Source: Galerina marginata (lineage: Eukaryota; Basidiomycota; Agaricomycetes; Agaricales; Galerinaceae). From it: a stretch of DNA of 64,000 nucleotides. Position 1 is the stretch's first letter. Each line of letters starts with the position of its first letter. The stretch lies in NCBI GenBank assembly GCA_023014335.1, contig JAECYW010000015.1:1-64000 (forward strand), in the 5' to 3' direction. This document shows, in pieces, positions 34,101 through 46,437 of this stretch. Below the pieces are notes generated by a model, which saw only the letters and a program-made list of their open reading frames with translations, ran no database searches and was not told the DNA's origin. Position numbers and translations under genes: made by a program.

Positions 34101-37100
34101 TCATTCTGATGCAAGTTTTAGAGGTTCTGGAAAGACGTCGGTGCTGATGGCTTTGCTTGGTAGATATATGTCATTTGACTTCATTTTCACTGACATGTTT
34201 ATCATTCAGGCGAAATGCATTTTATACGATCCTCTAACGATTCCTGGTATAACCTTCCACGCGAAGGAGGTGTTGCGTATGCGGCTCAAGAGTCTTGGGT
34301 TCAAAACGAAACCATCAGAAACAACATTCTTTTCGGATCACCCTTCGAGGAAGGCCGGTATAATAAAGGTAGGACCTTGTCAAATGTGATTTACTTTTTC
34401 TAATGAAATTTTTCCAACAGTTATTCATCAATGTGGTTTGAAGCACGACATAGAGCTCTTCGAGGCCGGGGACCAGACAGAAGTTGGGGAAAATGGTCTC
34501 ACATTAAGGTCAGCATTCAATAAATTCTCAGGTCGAGGCCTATACTCAAACCTTATGGCTTAGCGGTGGGCAGAAGGCTCGGATCACTTTGGCTCGAGCA
34601 GTATACTCTTCTGCAGAGATCATCTTGCTCGACGATGTGTTGGCTTCCCTCGATGTTCACACGTTAGTTTCCTATCTTGTGCATAACTTGGGTCCTAAAC
34701 GCTGTCTATAGGTCTAAATGGGTCGTTGATGAATGTCTGAAAGGAGACTTAATTCGTGGAAGAACTGTGTTACTTGTGGTCAGTTGCATGAACTGAGATC
34801 TTAACTCTCCGTTAAATTTGATATTAACAGACGCACAATGTTACTCTCGCTCGCCCTATCGCCCACCATATTGTCTCGGTTGGCCACGATGGAATTATTC
34901 ATGAAGTTGGATCAGATATATCAGTGGCTCTTGCACATGATCCTGTCCTGGCCCATGAAGTCGAACAGGAAGAAGACACGGCAACAATGGAATTAGATAT
35001 GGTAGATGATGTCGCAGAAGACGAACTAAAACATCACGGAAAGCTTATTATGGGCGAGGAAATCCTGGAAGGTCATGTAAGCTGGCGGTCGATGATGCTC
35101 TTCTTGAAAGCAATCGGAGGGGATCGACCCTTCTTGTTCTGGGCTGTATGGATGATCAGCCTTGTCCTTCTGCAAGGTGGCATCGTGTTTTCAGTTTGGT
35201 TTCTCGGATATTGGAGCTCTCAATACGAAAACCATCAACCTGAGGATGTCAGAATTGTCAAGTATGTCTTGCGTTGCAAAAGTCCCCAATTGTAAGCTGA
35301 CCTTACCCTCAACCTAACAGATATATATCATTATATTCATCAATTCATCTTGCTACTGTCGCCATCTTTGTTATGGCGGCTACCATATATAATATTGGCA
35401 CAGTGAGAGCGTCAAGAAGGATCAATGGCCTACTTATCAACTCGATCCTTGGTTCCACCCTTCAGTTAGTATTGACCTATCTTCGTGCCCGTTCCTCTGA
35501 TAACCCTGTATCTGTGCCTCGGTAGTTGGCTCGACGAGACTCCGGCCTCTCGTATTATTACCCGCTGCACACAAGATATTGCCTCCATTGACGGGGCACT
35601 TACCGCGTACTTTGGTTTGGTAGTCGAAATGACCATCTCTGGCGTGATCAAGTTAGCAGGACCTGTTATATATTCGCCTGTCTTCCTCCTGCCGGGAATT
35701 TTTATCTCCGTACTCGGTATATATTTGGGGAACATCTATCTCAAGGCTCAGATGTCTGTCAAGCGTGAAATGAGGTTCGTGCTTTTATATTTTATAACGT
35801 CAACATGTACTCAGCATAGGTTCTAATAGTAATGCGCGATCGCCCGTCCTCGCTCATTTCGGGGCTGCTACCGCTGGATTAGGTATGGTACTGCCTTTGC
35901 CTCTGAACTACATTATTACTAAAGATTCACCCCTAAGTTTCTATTCGGGCGTATGGCGCACAAGAATTCTTCAAGGCAGAATCCCTCATTCGTATAGACC
36001 ATTACACCAGAGTCTCTAGAACATCCTACAACCTTAATCGCTGGATTGCCATCCGTGTTGATATGCTTGGGGCTTCATTCACAACAGCTTTGGCTTCCTA
36101 CCTTCTTACTCGCCGAACTCTGAGCACTGTCAGCATCGGCTTCTCCTTGAATATGTCCGTCGAGTTTTGTGCTATGATTTTGTCACTAGTGAAGTACTAT
36201 AACGATTTAGAGGTACAGGCGAACAGGTAAGTCTATGCCTTACGACGCGTAGCCTAGCTAACGCAATGTTAAGTTTGGAACGGATCCAGTCATACCTTGA
36301 AATTGAACACGAGCCGAAGGCGACCGAAGCCGGAAAGCCTCCAGCTGCATGGCCCAGAAGCGGAGACCTTAGAGTCGAACGTCTTTTCGCGCGTTACTCA
36401 GCGGTATGTTGGTGTCCGTAAGAGTTGGAAACAGCAATGTTCATAAGCCACCCCACGACATAGACAGGACCAGAGGTACTCCGTGACCTTTCTTTCCATG
36501 TGAAGTCCGGCGAAAGGATCGGAATTGGTGAGCCTTTCTAAGGATGAGGCAGACTCATTTACTAATATCGACCTTTCGAAGTTGGCAGAACCGGTAGTGG
36601 CAAGGTTCCTGTCTGCTTTGACATTTTGTGTCTTGATGTTAACAAGCATTTAGACGTCATTGACGCTCTCACTTTTGCGTTGTATTCTAACTGATGGCGT
36701 GGTTTATTATGATGGCATTCCTACAAACGAAATCAATTTGGATGACTTGAGGTCGAATATAACTCTTATTCCCCAAATGGTGCGCTATCAACCAACGGTA
36801 TATTCTTCAACCTAACCCTTTTTCTGCAATAGCCTGAACTCCTTAATGGTAGGCGGATGAACAATTTGTAGGGGTCCGCCTTGATTCTTAGTACTCCGCA
36901 GGTACCTTGCGGCGAAATTTGGATCCGTTCGAACAACACGACGATGCCGCGCTCAACAATGTTTTGCATGCAGCTGGACTTTTCTCCCTTCAGCTTCAGC
37001 TAGAAACGGATGTAGTTCGGCTCAACCTCGACAGCGAGCTTTCTAGCAGAGGTGCTAATATTTCTGTTGGTCAACGGCAAATAATTGCACTTGCCAGGGC

Positions 37101-37626
37101 AATTCTTCGTAACAACAAGTTACTTGTGATGGATGAAGGTACGTCATGTGGGTTCTGTTGCCGTCGTCGCCTGTCCTAACCTAACGCTTCCAAGCTACTT
37201 CCGCCATTGGTCTGCACAACGTATCTTGGTTAAGGTTCCTTGCTAATCCTTGAACAGATTACCAGACAGATTCCATTATTCAGTCTTCGTTGCGCAGTCA
37301 ACTTGGATCTGATGTGACCGTTTTAACTATTGCACATCGCCTCCAAAACGTAATGGATGCCAGCAAGATAGTAGGTCTTCTTTCGTGGATCTATGTGTGT
37401 TATAACATACTTAACGAACTTTCCCAGATGGTGTTGGATGATGGCCGACTTGTAAGTGGAAGTGTTTTATATGCATCAATGGTTTATACTCATCTCTTGA
37501 TGTCTGAAGGTCGAATTTGACTCCCCTCAGAACCTATTACAAATGAAGGGAGGTTACTTTTGGTCTCTAGTGAATGGAAATGAGGGGCATGAAGACACTG
37601 CTGAGTCGAGTTTGGCTTTGCAGTAA
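31113..37626 (+). CDS. ABCC (MRP)-type ABC transporter, full length
   Basis: ATP-driven membrane exporter with the layout N-terminal helices, TMD1, NBD1, TMD2, NBD2, in about 30 short-intron exons and roughly 1500 residues. NBD1 shows [17 protein letters not shown] (Walker A split by introns near 34073 and 34162), [19 protein letters not shown], signature [14 protein letters not shown] and [14 protein letters not shown]2 shows [13 protein letters not shown], signature [28 protein letters not shown] and [13 protein letters not shown]1 has Asp where NBD2 has the catalytic Glu, as usual in ABCC. Intracellular loops are also typical ([29 protein letters not shown]). All junctions checked keep frame: for example VIVITY to CYTAFLSGA, and GEMHF after 34208. 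The start is taken at ATG 31113, though 30936 is open upstream. Substrate is unknown; fungal relatives include YBT1/bile-acid-type and drug transporters. No damage seen. Confidence 0.9.
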
Positions 37627-38263
37627 AGTGTCTTCCACCGATATGATTTAGAATGACTCTACCTACGTACCATTTCGAAGGAATTTTAAGAAAAATTGCC
37701 GTAGTAATTTGGTATGGAGTAATGGTTGAATCCATGTTACATAAGCTTCCACTTCCTTGGCGCGGGATTATATTCCCCAAATAATGTTTGATGGTGCGCC
37801 GCACTAATTTTGGGCTCAGCGATTACTTGTTGATCTCATTGCATTGGATTCTGGACTCAGCGATTGCTTTCCTCTCCTTACTACATGTCCTTAGCCCATA
37901 ACTTGACTCAACCTCTCCCGCCTTCTTCATAACCCAGAAATGCTTAACTTTCCACGGTCCAGGATCGTCCGCCGGTCCTGTGGATTTCGATCATGCAAAC
38001 ATACGTAAGTGGTGTCACTGGGATCCGGAAACCATGTCAGAAAATGCAGGTTCATTCTTTTCTGAACTAAATCTACTCCATGTTTATATAGCACTGTCTT
38101 CCGGCATTTGGATGGCCATTTTGCCTTAATTAAAGAAGCCCCATGCGATCGGATGAATGGCCATGCTATAATTAAACATCACCCAATCAACCCTCGAGCT
38201 CATCACTGACCAGAGGTCAAATATTATTTTTCTAATTACGAATACGACATCGATAGAAAGATT
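37627..38263. other. Intergenic, no gene recognised
   Basis: 3' space between the ABC transporter and a convergent minus-strand gene. Confidence 0.5.
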
Positions 38264-39680
38264 CTAAGAGTGAGTTGGAATTTGTGGTTCCCTGGACGCT
38301 ACTGAGTCCGCGGATTGAAGACGTGTCGGATAAGAAAACGAGCTGAACGGGGTTGAGCCAGTGCCGTTACTAGGTCCGCCACTAGCTTCCGAATTCGTTG
38401 GAATGTTGAAGGTGCTGCCAAGGTGAGAGAGTTCGGTGAGCTCAATCGTAGTCACCACGGTCCTAGCTGGGCTGGAATCACTCTGGGAGGTCGCGGGTTC
38501 GGCGGAGTTGGCGGTTGTTGGAGCGGTAGGGTCTGCAGCGTTCGGCCTTCTCATATTATTGGAAACATGTCGGAAGACTCGATAAATATAGGTGACGAGC
38601 ACGAGTAAGTTAGATATTACAATAGCGACTGCGACCTTGAAAAAAAAAGATAAAAACAAATTTTCTGAAACCTGGGTGAGGAGACTGCACCTCTATGTGT
38701 CCCGTGAGGCCTAGCCAAACAGGGGAATTTAATAGAATAAAGACGCTGTGAGAGATGCTTGCCAACGACGTGAAGATACCACAGAGAAAAATAGCTAGGA
38801 TCAAGCGATGATGTGCACGCTGTAGTTTCATTTGAAACAACATGTAGGCCGGCGCAAGGAGAAGCCATAGATCAGCGAGAATGTTGGCTGGGAAGGTCGT
38901 ATCACGTTGAACGGTGTAATCAAACAGGACACGTAATTTCACTCACTGACAAGCTCTATGACGCCAGTATAAGTTGGTATTGCGCACCTCGGAAGGAAGC
39001 CCCATTTCTTGCCGCAGAAGAATATTTTTTGAAGCACCATAACCATTTCGAAAACGCCAAAAATCATTGCGGCTACTTTTGCCGTACGGCGAGTGGGACC
39101 TTGCGGCAGCAACCTCACAATGGTCACCGCTACAGTCAACCGTGCTGACCTTCGAAAGGAGGACATTGGTTAGAGTAAATACCAGTCAGTGAGATCGAAT
39201 GCGCCGTACCAGATACCTATCGTATAACCCTGAAGAGTTAGCCACCTTGAGGCATATCGAAGAGCTTTCGGCGTCGCTGATTTTTTTATATTGTTAGGCC
39301 GGGGTATGCCGAATATACTAGACACCGCAAGACGTACGCTGGGGTCCAAGGGGGATTGCGAAGTAGACGACAAAAAGGATGATATCGCACAGAAGTGCAA
39401 TCATAGCCCAGAAGTCATCCCACCACAGTTTACCCGTACGACAACGATGAAAAAGTCGGAAACAGGTGGTTGGAATAGCGAACGAGTGGCAAACAATGAC
39501 AATATCTTTACAGAAGTCAGCACAGGCTTTTGAGGTGAATGAATGAAAGGTATGTACTTTTCACGGTCTTCAGGGTAGGAATCGGTATCATCTCCTGAAA
39601 ATAAGATGTGCGGACCCTTATTAGAACAGCGACTAGAGGCAGGTAGACGGGGAGAACTTGTAGATGTCGGACATGAGCAA
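38264..39680 (-). CDS. Fungal rhodopsin-like (seven-helix) integral membrane protein
   Basis: Minus exons give a hydrophobic multi-helix protein. In order: ILSLFATRSLFQPPVSDFF, then LWWDDFWAMIALLCDIILF, then RLTVAVTIVRLLPQG, AKVAAMIFGVFEMVMVLQ, ILADLWLLLAPAYMLFQMKL, RLILAIFLCGIFTSLASISH and AVAIVISNLLVLVTYIYRVF. The C-terminal 100 residues form a Ser/Thr/Pro-rich cytoplasmic-type tail ending at 38264. WWDDFWA after the second helix and the RLILAIF helix are typical of the fungal rhodopsin-like family (PTH11/SAT4-related) common in mushrooms; it is not a STE3 pheromone receptor. One intron ends ...TTTTCAAG before AVAIVISN (about 38643-38694). Start near 39670 (MSDIYKF) is uncertain. Likely a membrane sensor, ligand unknown. 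Confidence 0.7.
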
Positions 39681-40988
39681 TTTTACCCTCCAGTATATAA
39701 GTGCCCCAGCTCGCAGGGACCCTTTTCTGCGCAAAGGCGACTTAACATAAGTAACCCTTTAAACAAAATCGATGCATAGGACACCGTGTCCCTGAGTCGA
39801 TCACTGCCCTGGCGAAACGGGGATCTCGATCCCGATTGCAGTACTACAAAACAAGAAGGGTGAGCGCTGTAAGATATTCCAGCACCAATAAATTTAATTC
39901 ATACAGACAATTCTCCAATGAACAGCCAAAGGGTGATAATAGGTACATTGTGAGAAGACTGATGACCAACTGATGACCTTCGGTAGCATTGAATTAGCCA
40001 CCGGCGCTGAGTCCTGGTACATAAACTGACATAGTTTTGAACGGCAATGGGAAAAGCCTGCCTTTTATAATGCCTGTAAGCCGTTTGCTTTCCGAGCGTC
40101 GTCCTTCTCCTCGGCCAGGACGGCTTAGTAGTGTGAATCAGCGCCTAAACCATTTCCCACTTTGCTGTGGCGTAATTGACCCAAACTCAAACTCACCCTC
40201 GTAATTCTGACAGTTTTGAACACCTACTGTCAATTAAAGGCACGGGGTACAAAAGAACGGCAGAAATTGACGATGGCGTCTAAGTAAAGTGCACAATTTT
40301 GAATTCGGATCTGCAGAAGTTCGTTATTATATAATCACGGAGAGCCAGAGGGTCCCACGTCAACCTTAAATATTCAGAAATTCAGAGCCTAAGTATCAGC
40401 TCACAGTGCACACGTAGCTTCAATGCCAGTCGCTCCTCCTCTTCAGAAAATGCTAAACAAATGGACACACAAGGGTTATTCCAAACCACTCCCATTCCTC
40501 GCCGATGACGCCAGCAGTGGTCAATACAAAGATCCGTTCGAGCTTTGGTCAAGCTTTGGTTTTCTGCCATCGACAAGTCGTGGGTGCAGAACAGCATTGT
40601 GTGTTGGGTTTTCATCGTTGGCATAGACCCTGACAACGTTTAACTCCCCACTGAAGCTGTATGGCACATTGACGGCATCCGCGACTGTTGGATTGTAGTT
40701 CTGGTATGGGACAATTCGGGTGCTGACCAGAAGATGTACGGACGAGGTGCATTATTTTCAGCGAGTAACTCTGTTCTGTTCTGCTAGTCTTGTGGGGTGT
40801 CATACAAAGATCAACGAACCGAGGCTACATATTTCCGACATCAACGGCGAGCAAGCCTCAGCAAGGTGAGTTTGCCATCACGGGATGAGTCATCTTCCAC
40901 CAACGAAGGTCACTCAAATTTCAGAATTTCAGAATTTCAGCCTTTGACAACGCACTGGGTCCCGTCGACTCCCCGAGGAACCTGAGAA
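39681..40988. other. No gene recognised
   Basis: Frames at 40382-40985 on both strands are short and unsupported. A small tandem of cagaattt is at about 40918-40942, just upstream of the first MFS gene. Confidence 0.4.
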
Positions 40989-42556
40989 ATGGCTTCTTCA
41001 AATATCCTGCCACCGACTGTCCTCGATTACACAGACAATATTCATAAGGAACCCAACTATATATCAAAACTTGCGGAAATTGGCGGCATTGTCTCTTCAA
41101 GCCGAGATGCTTTCATTCGACGTATCGAATCGTCGCAGGCAGAAGAAAACCTTGAAAGTCGAGAATTCAAGCTCCCAAGTAAGAGGTCCCTATTCATAAT
41201 CATTGGAGGAAATGCCCTATTTCAGGTGTGTCGATGCGTTCAATAGGTGTGAGAACAGTCAATATTAATTCAAGGGTCATGCATCAAAGGCTTCATTCTT
41301 CATCGTCGTCTCCTCAGCCAGTGCCTATGCGGAACACCTTGGGGGATCGGCTACATTCTCGGGTCTAACAATCGGAATTCCCACCGTTTTCTCTGGTTTT
41401 GCATTGATATTCGTTACTAGGCTCGATGCAGGTGCGTATGGTGGTCATAGGTCATCTATATTTCTCTTTCCCTAATCAGATAAAATTAGGGCGGTATAGG
41501 CAACCTTTAAATCTCGCATACGCAGCGATGTTCCTAGGAAACATCCTTTATGCACTTGCCTATCATGCAAACTGGCTCTACCTCATACTCATTGGTCGTA
41601 TAGTCTCGGGGTTTGGATTCATTTCCTTCATGTACAGCAAGCGCTACTGCTCGGATCCACGTATCGTCGGTATCCGTCGCCGCACAACTCTTGCGAGCTG
41701 GCTCGTTATTGGACAGGCGTTCGGATTTTCCGCCGGCCCATTTTTCGGGGGTCTACTTTACAAAGTCGGTTTCTCCAACCCAGTCTTTAACGGGTACACA
41801 AGCCCAGGTTGGATCATGTCCGCCATTTGGGTGATGTTCTGGGGTTTGAGTAACCTCATATTTCAGGATGTGCCCCGGCCTCGCGACCAATCCATCGAGC
41901 TAAGGCCAACCACACAATCAAGTAATGACGCCCCATCACCCGCGATAGAGGAACCTCAAAACCCTTCGGTGTCCCTTCCGCAATGGGGTGTAATCGTGTG
42001 TATGTGTTACTACTCCATGACATGTTTCTTCATTCTCGGCAGCTGGGAATCCAACATCCCAGTCTTCACCGCCAAGGCACTCAACTACTCCCCATACAAC
42101 GCAGGAAATTTCATCGCTTTAGGCGGTATCACATCTTTCCCTTTCCTCCTTCTGAACGTCTGGTACGCACGCCGCGTCCAAGACCGCGTCATCCTCGCCA
42201 TAGGCACCTCGCTTGGCATGCTCGGCCTTCTCATCATGCTCAGCATCCTACAGACGGCCAAAGTCACTTTTGGCTCCCTATTCGTCTGCTGGTTCCTCGT
42301 CGCGTTAGGATTCAATCTGGCTAGTACATGCACCTTGAGTTTGCTCTCGAAGCAGCTCCCGGATACATGGAACAGGAAAGTAAGCATGGCGATTCAATAC
42401 AGCAACTATGCAGGTCGTGTCACTGGAGCCATCCTTGGAGGAGCAGGTGTAAAGATGGGGATGGTCAACTATATTGCAGTGCAAATAGGTGTTGTCGGCC
42501 TGGGCGGAGTCATGTATTTAACATTGTGGAGGCAGCTAAAAGCCAAGACCGGCTAA
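40989..42556 (+). CDS. MFS transporter (MFSD8/CLN7-like shape)
   Basis: Exons 40989-41225, 41290-41431 and 41490-42556 sum to 1446 nt, 481 residues plus stop. A hydrophilic N-terminus of about 60 residues precedes the helices, beginning SLFIIIGGNALFQ. Typical MFS features follow: LIGRIVSGFGFISFMYSKRY (loop 4-5 region), VIGQAFGFSAGPFFGGLLY (motif C-like in TM5), a polar central loop (about residues 285-315) and six further helices ending YLTLWRQLKAKTG. The closest shape I recognise is the SPX-less/MFSD8 group of vacuolar or lysosomal carriers; the substrate is not deducible. ATG 40989 is the first in frame after a stop. It lies 400 bp before a second MFS gene of a different subfamily. Confidence 0.82.
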
Positions 42557-42955
42557 ATAGCCCGGTGGGAGGAATTTAATGGATAGTGGGACAATTCCTT
42601 CACCACAGGACTTCTAGATTTTCCTCGGTTTCGCAAGATCCAATAGGCCAATTGCCCGAGGCGCATAGACAAAACTACTGTACGACATAGAACAACTGGC
42701 TTCCGTGTATTCACGTATAATAATCCACAGTGCTGGGATGAAAGGCGTTCAAATCATAAATGGTGAATAAATAGACCTGGAAACTTTTAAGTCGAATTAC
42801 CTAAAACTCGAAGTGGCCCCGACGGTGGCGGTTGATTGAATACCGAATATGTGCCGCCTGTGCAGGTTGACTGCCATACTCTTCCCGCAACTGCTACCAT
42901 TGGACCAGTTTCTGGACTGACGCGGACGTTCATCTGTGGGACGCAAAATCCAACG
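42557..42955. other. Spacer between the two MFS genes
   Basis: No gene seen; 3' end of the first and promoter of the second. Confidence 0.5.
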
Positions 42956-45696
42956 ATGTCAACCCCAGAACACTCTCGCGTGAGAAGGTCACACTCTCGA
43001 CCAAGTACATCACGAAGCGCAACCCCGAGCTCTGTTCCGCATATTCTTCAAGCAGATGACCTTTTCCTACCCGATGACTCAGTAGGCGAGGGAATCACAG
43101 AGCCTTTGACTGAGGCGCAGGAAGCCTCTGTCGGTTCAAGCGAGGAAGAATTTGATGATGACATCGATAAGAAACCCAGACTCCCCTGGTGGAAGAGACC
43201 GTCCCCTTGGTGGTAAGGTTCCGTGTCATCTATGCAAATCATTTCACTCATATGTTCATAGGGTACTTGGAGTTATACCATTCACCTCTATGGCAAGCTC
43301 TGGGACATACGCTCCCTGCATTGAAATATACACTATGCTTGCCTGCAGCGTTCATAAACCTGACATTTTCGAGCACAATTTTTCTGGCTTGGACCTGCGC
43401 CCTCAAGGCATCCCCCTTGAGCCTGCCGTCTATGGTATTCAGACGCCTAAATTGTTGAACATTCCATTTTCGCCGTTCGGTCCTAATCTACCCCAGACAT
43501 ATCTCCTTGAGGTTTCTCCCTTCCCCACCATCATACAGAATTATGGCTCTCCTGTTCCGCCCACAAAAAGGGATTTGTGTGCCTCAGATCCTGTGGTGCA
43601 GGCAGCTGTTGCGAAACTAACTGCAGGTATGTTATATTCTTGATACTGTGTCTCGCCCTTTTCTTTCTTTTTGCCTATGCGCCATGCCATTGCACAGGTC
43701 CTATCTAACAACAATTGCGCCTATCCTCATACTCCTGGAAGGTCCGAAGCATCCAAATGCTGATACCTTCATCCAGTTATAGGAGCCTCCATGGGTATTC
43801 TCAGCTGCATCACCACTGGCTGGTGGGGCGCTGTAAGTCGCTTAAGTTTTTATGCGGTCTCCCGAACGAAAGTTAACCACAATTAGTTCTCCGACCGATA
43901 TGGTCGAACCCGTGTTATGGGCTTTTCTACTCTTGCGCTCCTCATCACCGACTCCATTTTCATTATGGTAACCTTGTTCTCGAAACATATTCCTGGAGGA
44001 TACTGGTTCCTGGTCGTGGGGCCCACGATACAAGGGCTCCTCGGTGGTTAGTTAGCCTTTCGATCACTTATTCATTTACGTTTTTCAATCGACTCCACAC
44101 AGGAATGGCAACTGGCCTTGCAGCTATCAATGGATATTTGGCTGATACCACAACTGAAAGCGACAGGTAAAATTCTAATATCGCCATGTCGATTACATTT
44201 AACTAAAACGGAGCTGAAGATCTCGAATTTTCTCATTAAGTCTGGGTCTTCTCTTCACTGGCGTGGCCATTGGACCATCATTGGGAGCTTTACTAATCGG
44301 GTTTACGGGACAACCAATATCCGTCTTTTACGTGGCTGCAAGTCTTCATGTTGTATACACTATTCTCGTATGGACTACGATTCCGGAGTCTCTGACCAAG
44401 AAGAAAATGGATCAGGCCAAAGCGAAATATGCGGCAGATCTCTTGAAAACGGCGAATGAACGAGAACTCAACCCTGCCGTGGGCTTGCTCGTCAGATTCC
44501 GGCGCCTTTTTGCTTTCTTGAGCCCTTTGGCAATTTTCATGCCTGAAGAGGAGAAACCTACCGGCAACCCTCTCAAGAAGCCGAAGAAGGATTATAATTT
44601 GACACTTATGGCTCTGGGATATGGCTTTACTATCTCGTTGATGGTAAGCCGGACTGCGATGCCGAGCATGTCCTTGACTTAGATCCTTCATAGGGAACTT
44701 ATTCATATCAATTTCAATATGCCGCCGCGACTTTCGGATGGAATTCAGAAACTGCGAGTGGTCTTCCTGTACACATTTCTTCTTATCTCACCATATATAT
44801 CGTTACAGCTCGGTTACTGGCTGAGTTTAATTGGAACTACACGGGCTATTTTTTTGACTCTGATTCTACCAAGTAGGTATTGAGGTCTTTGTCTGTATTT
44901 TAACTATTCTGACTAAAACGGGCCTAGTTGCAATTAAATTATTCAAGCCGAATCCCATTATCATTGAAATGCCCGCCAAACCCAGAGAGACGGAGGCTGC
45001 ACCCCTACTAGATTCTACTGAGGCTGGTGCTCAGACCCCATCCACTTCTGCGACACAGTTGCCGACGACGATCAAGAAGGAGATACATTCCCCATCATTT
45101 GACCTCGGCCTTGCGCGCGTCTCCCTTGCCGTAGATGTTGTCGGCTACACTTTCATGGCATTGGCACCCACGCCATGGACATTTACACTCTTTGGGATGA
45201 TGAATGCCCTTGGTACTGCATTCGGCCCCGCTGCGCAAAGTGTCACCCTAGCATTGTACGCCCGTCGCGGGGGAACAGAAATTGGGCGACTCTTTGGTGC
45301 TCTTAGCGTCATCCAAGCTCTGTGGTATGTATTTTTCTTTATTTTCGAGTCATTGTTCTCGTACCTAATCGTTCATTCGTGCTTAGTTCACAGATTCTCG
45401 GTCCATCACTATTTGGCTTGGTATACATGAAGACCGTTGCTACCTATCCGCGAACGATTTTCTTCGTTGCCGTCGCCGCTGTCACTGTGTCCTTTTTCTT
45501 GCTCAGCTTTGTCAGACTTCCGAAGGAGAGCGACTATCTGCGCCAAAACCTTGCGGATCTGGAAGAGCCTGACTCAGGATTTGATACCACATATCTCGAA
45601 GAGAGTACGCTGGTAGATACTAGAGTGGACGCTGCCGGGGCTCGCAAGCGACAGGCCGTGTCATATGGCTCTACGAAGCAGACAACATCGGCCTAG
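42956..45696 (+). CDS. MFS transporter, tetracycline-resistance/MFSD14-like, 723 residues
   Basis: Ten exons: 42956-43212, 43262-43626, 43777-43832, 43887-44046, 44103-44166, 44220-44643, 44694-44768, 44809-44872, 44928-45324 and 45387-45696. They sum to 2172 nt, so frame is kept throughout. The N-terminal 90 residues are Ser-rich and acidic. Helix 1 (VLGVIPFTSMASSGTYAP) is followed by a loop of about 90 residues, then MGILSCITTGWWGAFSDRYG, which has the MFS motif A (SDRYGR). IFSLSLGLLFTGVAIGPSLG is helix 5. The long central loop carries ESLTKKKMDQAKAKY and PLKKPKKDYNLTLMALGYG. ARVSLAVDVVGYTFMAL and RRGGTEIGRLFGALSVIQAL mark the second half. The tail is cytoplasmic. Intron 43627-43776 (150 bp) is the longest. 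Substrate unknown. Confidence 0.85.
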
Positions 45697-46229
45697 ATTC
45701 TAATTCGTGGATTGGGTCCAATATCACTCGAGTTATTTTTTCGTTTTACAATCCATGATGTTATGACAGATTCTAGCTCTGATATCTCACTTTCTGTCAT
45801 CGTTGCTCCAAATACATGACCGGCCTCATGGTGCAAAGAAATGCATCCGATACATTGGTCCAGGACATAGAGGCGGTGTAAAAACAATAATTGAACAACA
45901 ACAATCATAGAGATCTAAGCAGCTTCGGGACACCAGTTATGCTCACATATATTTGTGCCCTTAATCTCAGATTGATGACGGGAACTGCAAACCCGTGTTA
46001 AACTTCACCTGCCAATGACTGCCACAGCACTAATTATGTTAGCGTGCTTGTAACGTGCAGGCAATAAATAATTATCGAAGGTGGAAGTCCCTATTGTTCG
46101 TCCCTGAATTGACTCGGTCAACCAAATTTCTCTTCTCTACCTTGCATATGGGATATGCAACACAATTGGGAGTCTGGGACGAATAATGTTCTTGCCTTGA
46201 CATACAGGGAACCTGTCCACATGAAAATC
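45697..46229. other. Intergenic, no gene recognised
   Basis: Space between the MFS gene and the first pheromone-like gene; no supported frame. Confidence 0.5.
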
Positions 46230-46236
46230 TATAAAG
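46230..46236 (+). promoter_or_regulatory. TATA box of pheromone-like gene 1
   Basis: TATAAAG, 97 nt before the A of the ATG at 46333. The second pheromone-like gene has the same heptamer 95 nt before... its ATG counted from the box end to start within a few bases, so spacing is conserved. Confidence 0.6.
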
Positions 46237-46332
46237 CTGGAATATTTCTGTGCTTTCGACTTCAGGCTCAACCGCAACAGCAGCAACGCCAACTTGCCGA
46301 CTCTCACGTCCTAATCACCTCACGAAATTATA

Positions 46333-46437
46333 ATGGACTCCTTCGCAATCATCGTCAACACCACCACCGTCGACTCTGTCCCTTCCAACGAGGAGAACGG
46401 TGGTAATGCAGGCAACGCGTATTGCATTGTGGCTTAA
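46333..46437 (+). CDS. Mating-pheromone-like precursor 1 (34 residues, CaaX end CIVA)
   Basis: A single small exon, too short for usual gene calling. It begins MDSFAIIVNTTT and ends ENGGNAGNAYCIVA followed by TAA. Agaricomycete lipopeptide pheromone precursors are 30-70 residues, often start MD.F, are rich in acidic residues and end in a farnesylation box CaaX; all fit. The family is processed at a charged pair about 10-15 residues before the Cys; here the acidic pair in SNEEN is the likely site, giving a short Gly/Asn-rich peptide ending in the modified Cys. The second gene (48400) has almost the same C-terminal peptide. Expected role: secreted, prenylated ligand for a STE3-type receptor. 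No receptor gene is seen in the window, so it may be a pheromone-like gene outside the mating-type locus. Confidence 0.8.
   Translation: MDSFAIIVNTTTVDSVPSNEENGGNAGNAYCIVA

Noticed and set aside
38264..39680. Possible STE3 pheromone receptor near the pheromone genes
   Set aside because: Helix content fits seven helices, but WWDDFWA and RLILAIF blocks are those of the fungal rhodopsin-like family, and STE3 landmarks are absent.
41983..42324. 113-codon plus frame in the first MFS gene
   Set aside because: Shadow frame of a strongly supported membrane protein.
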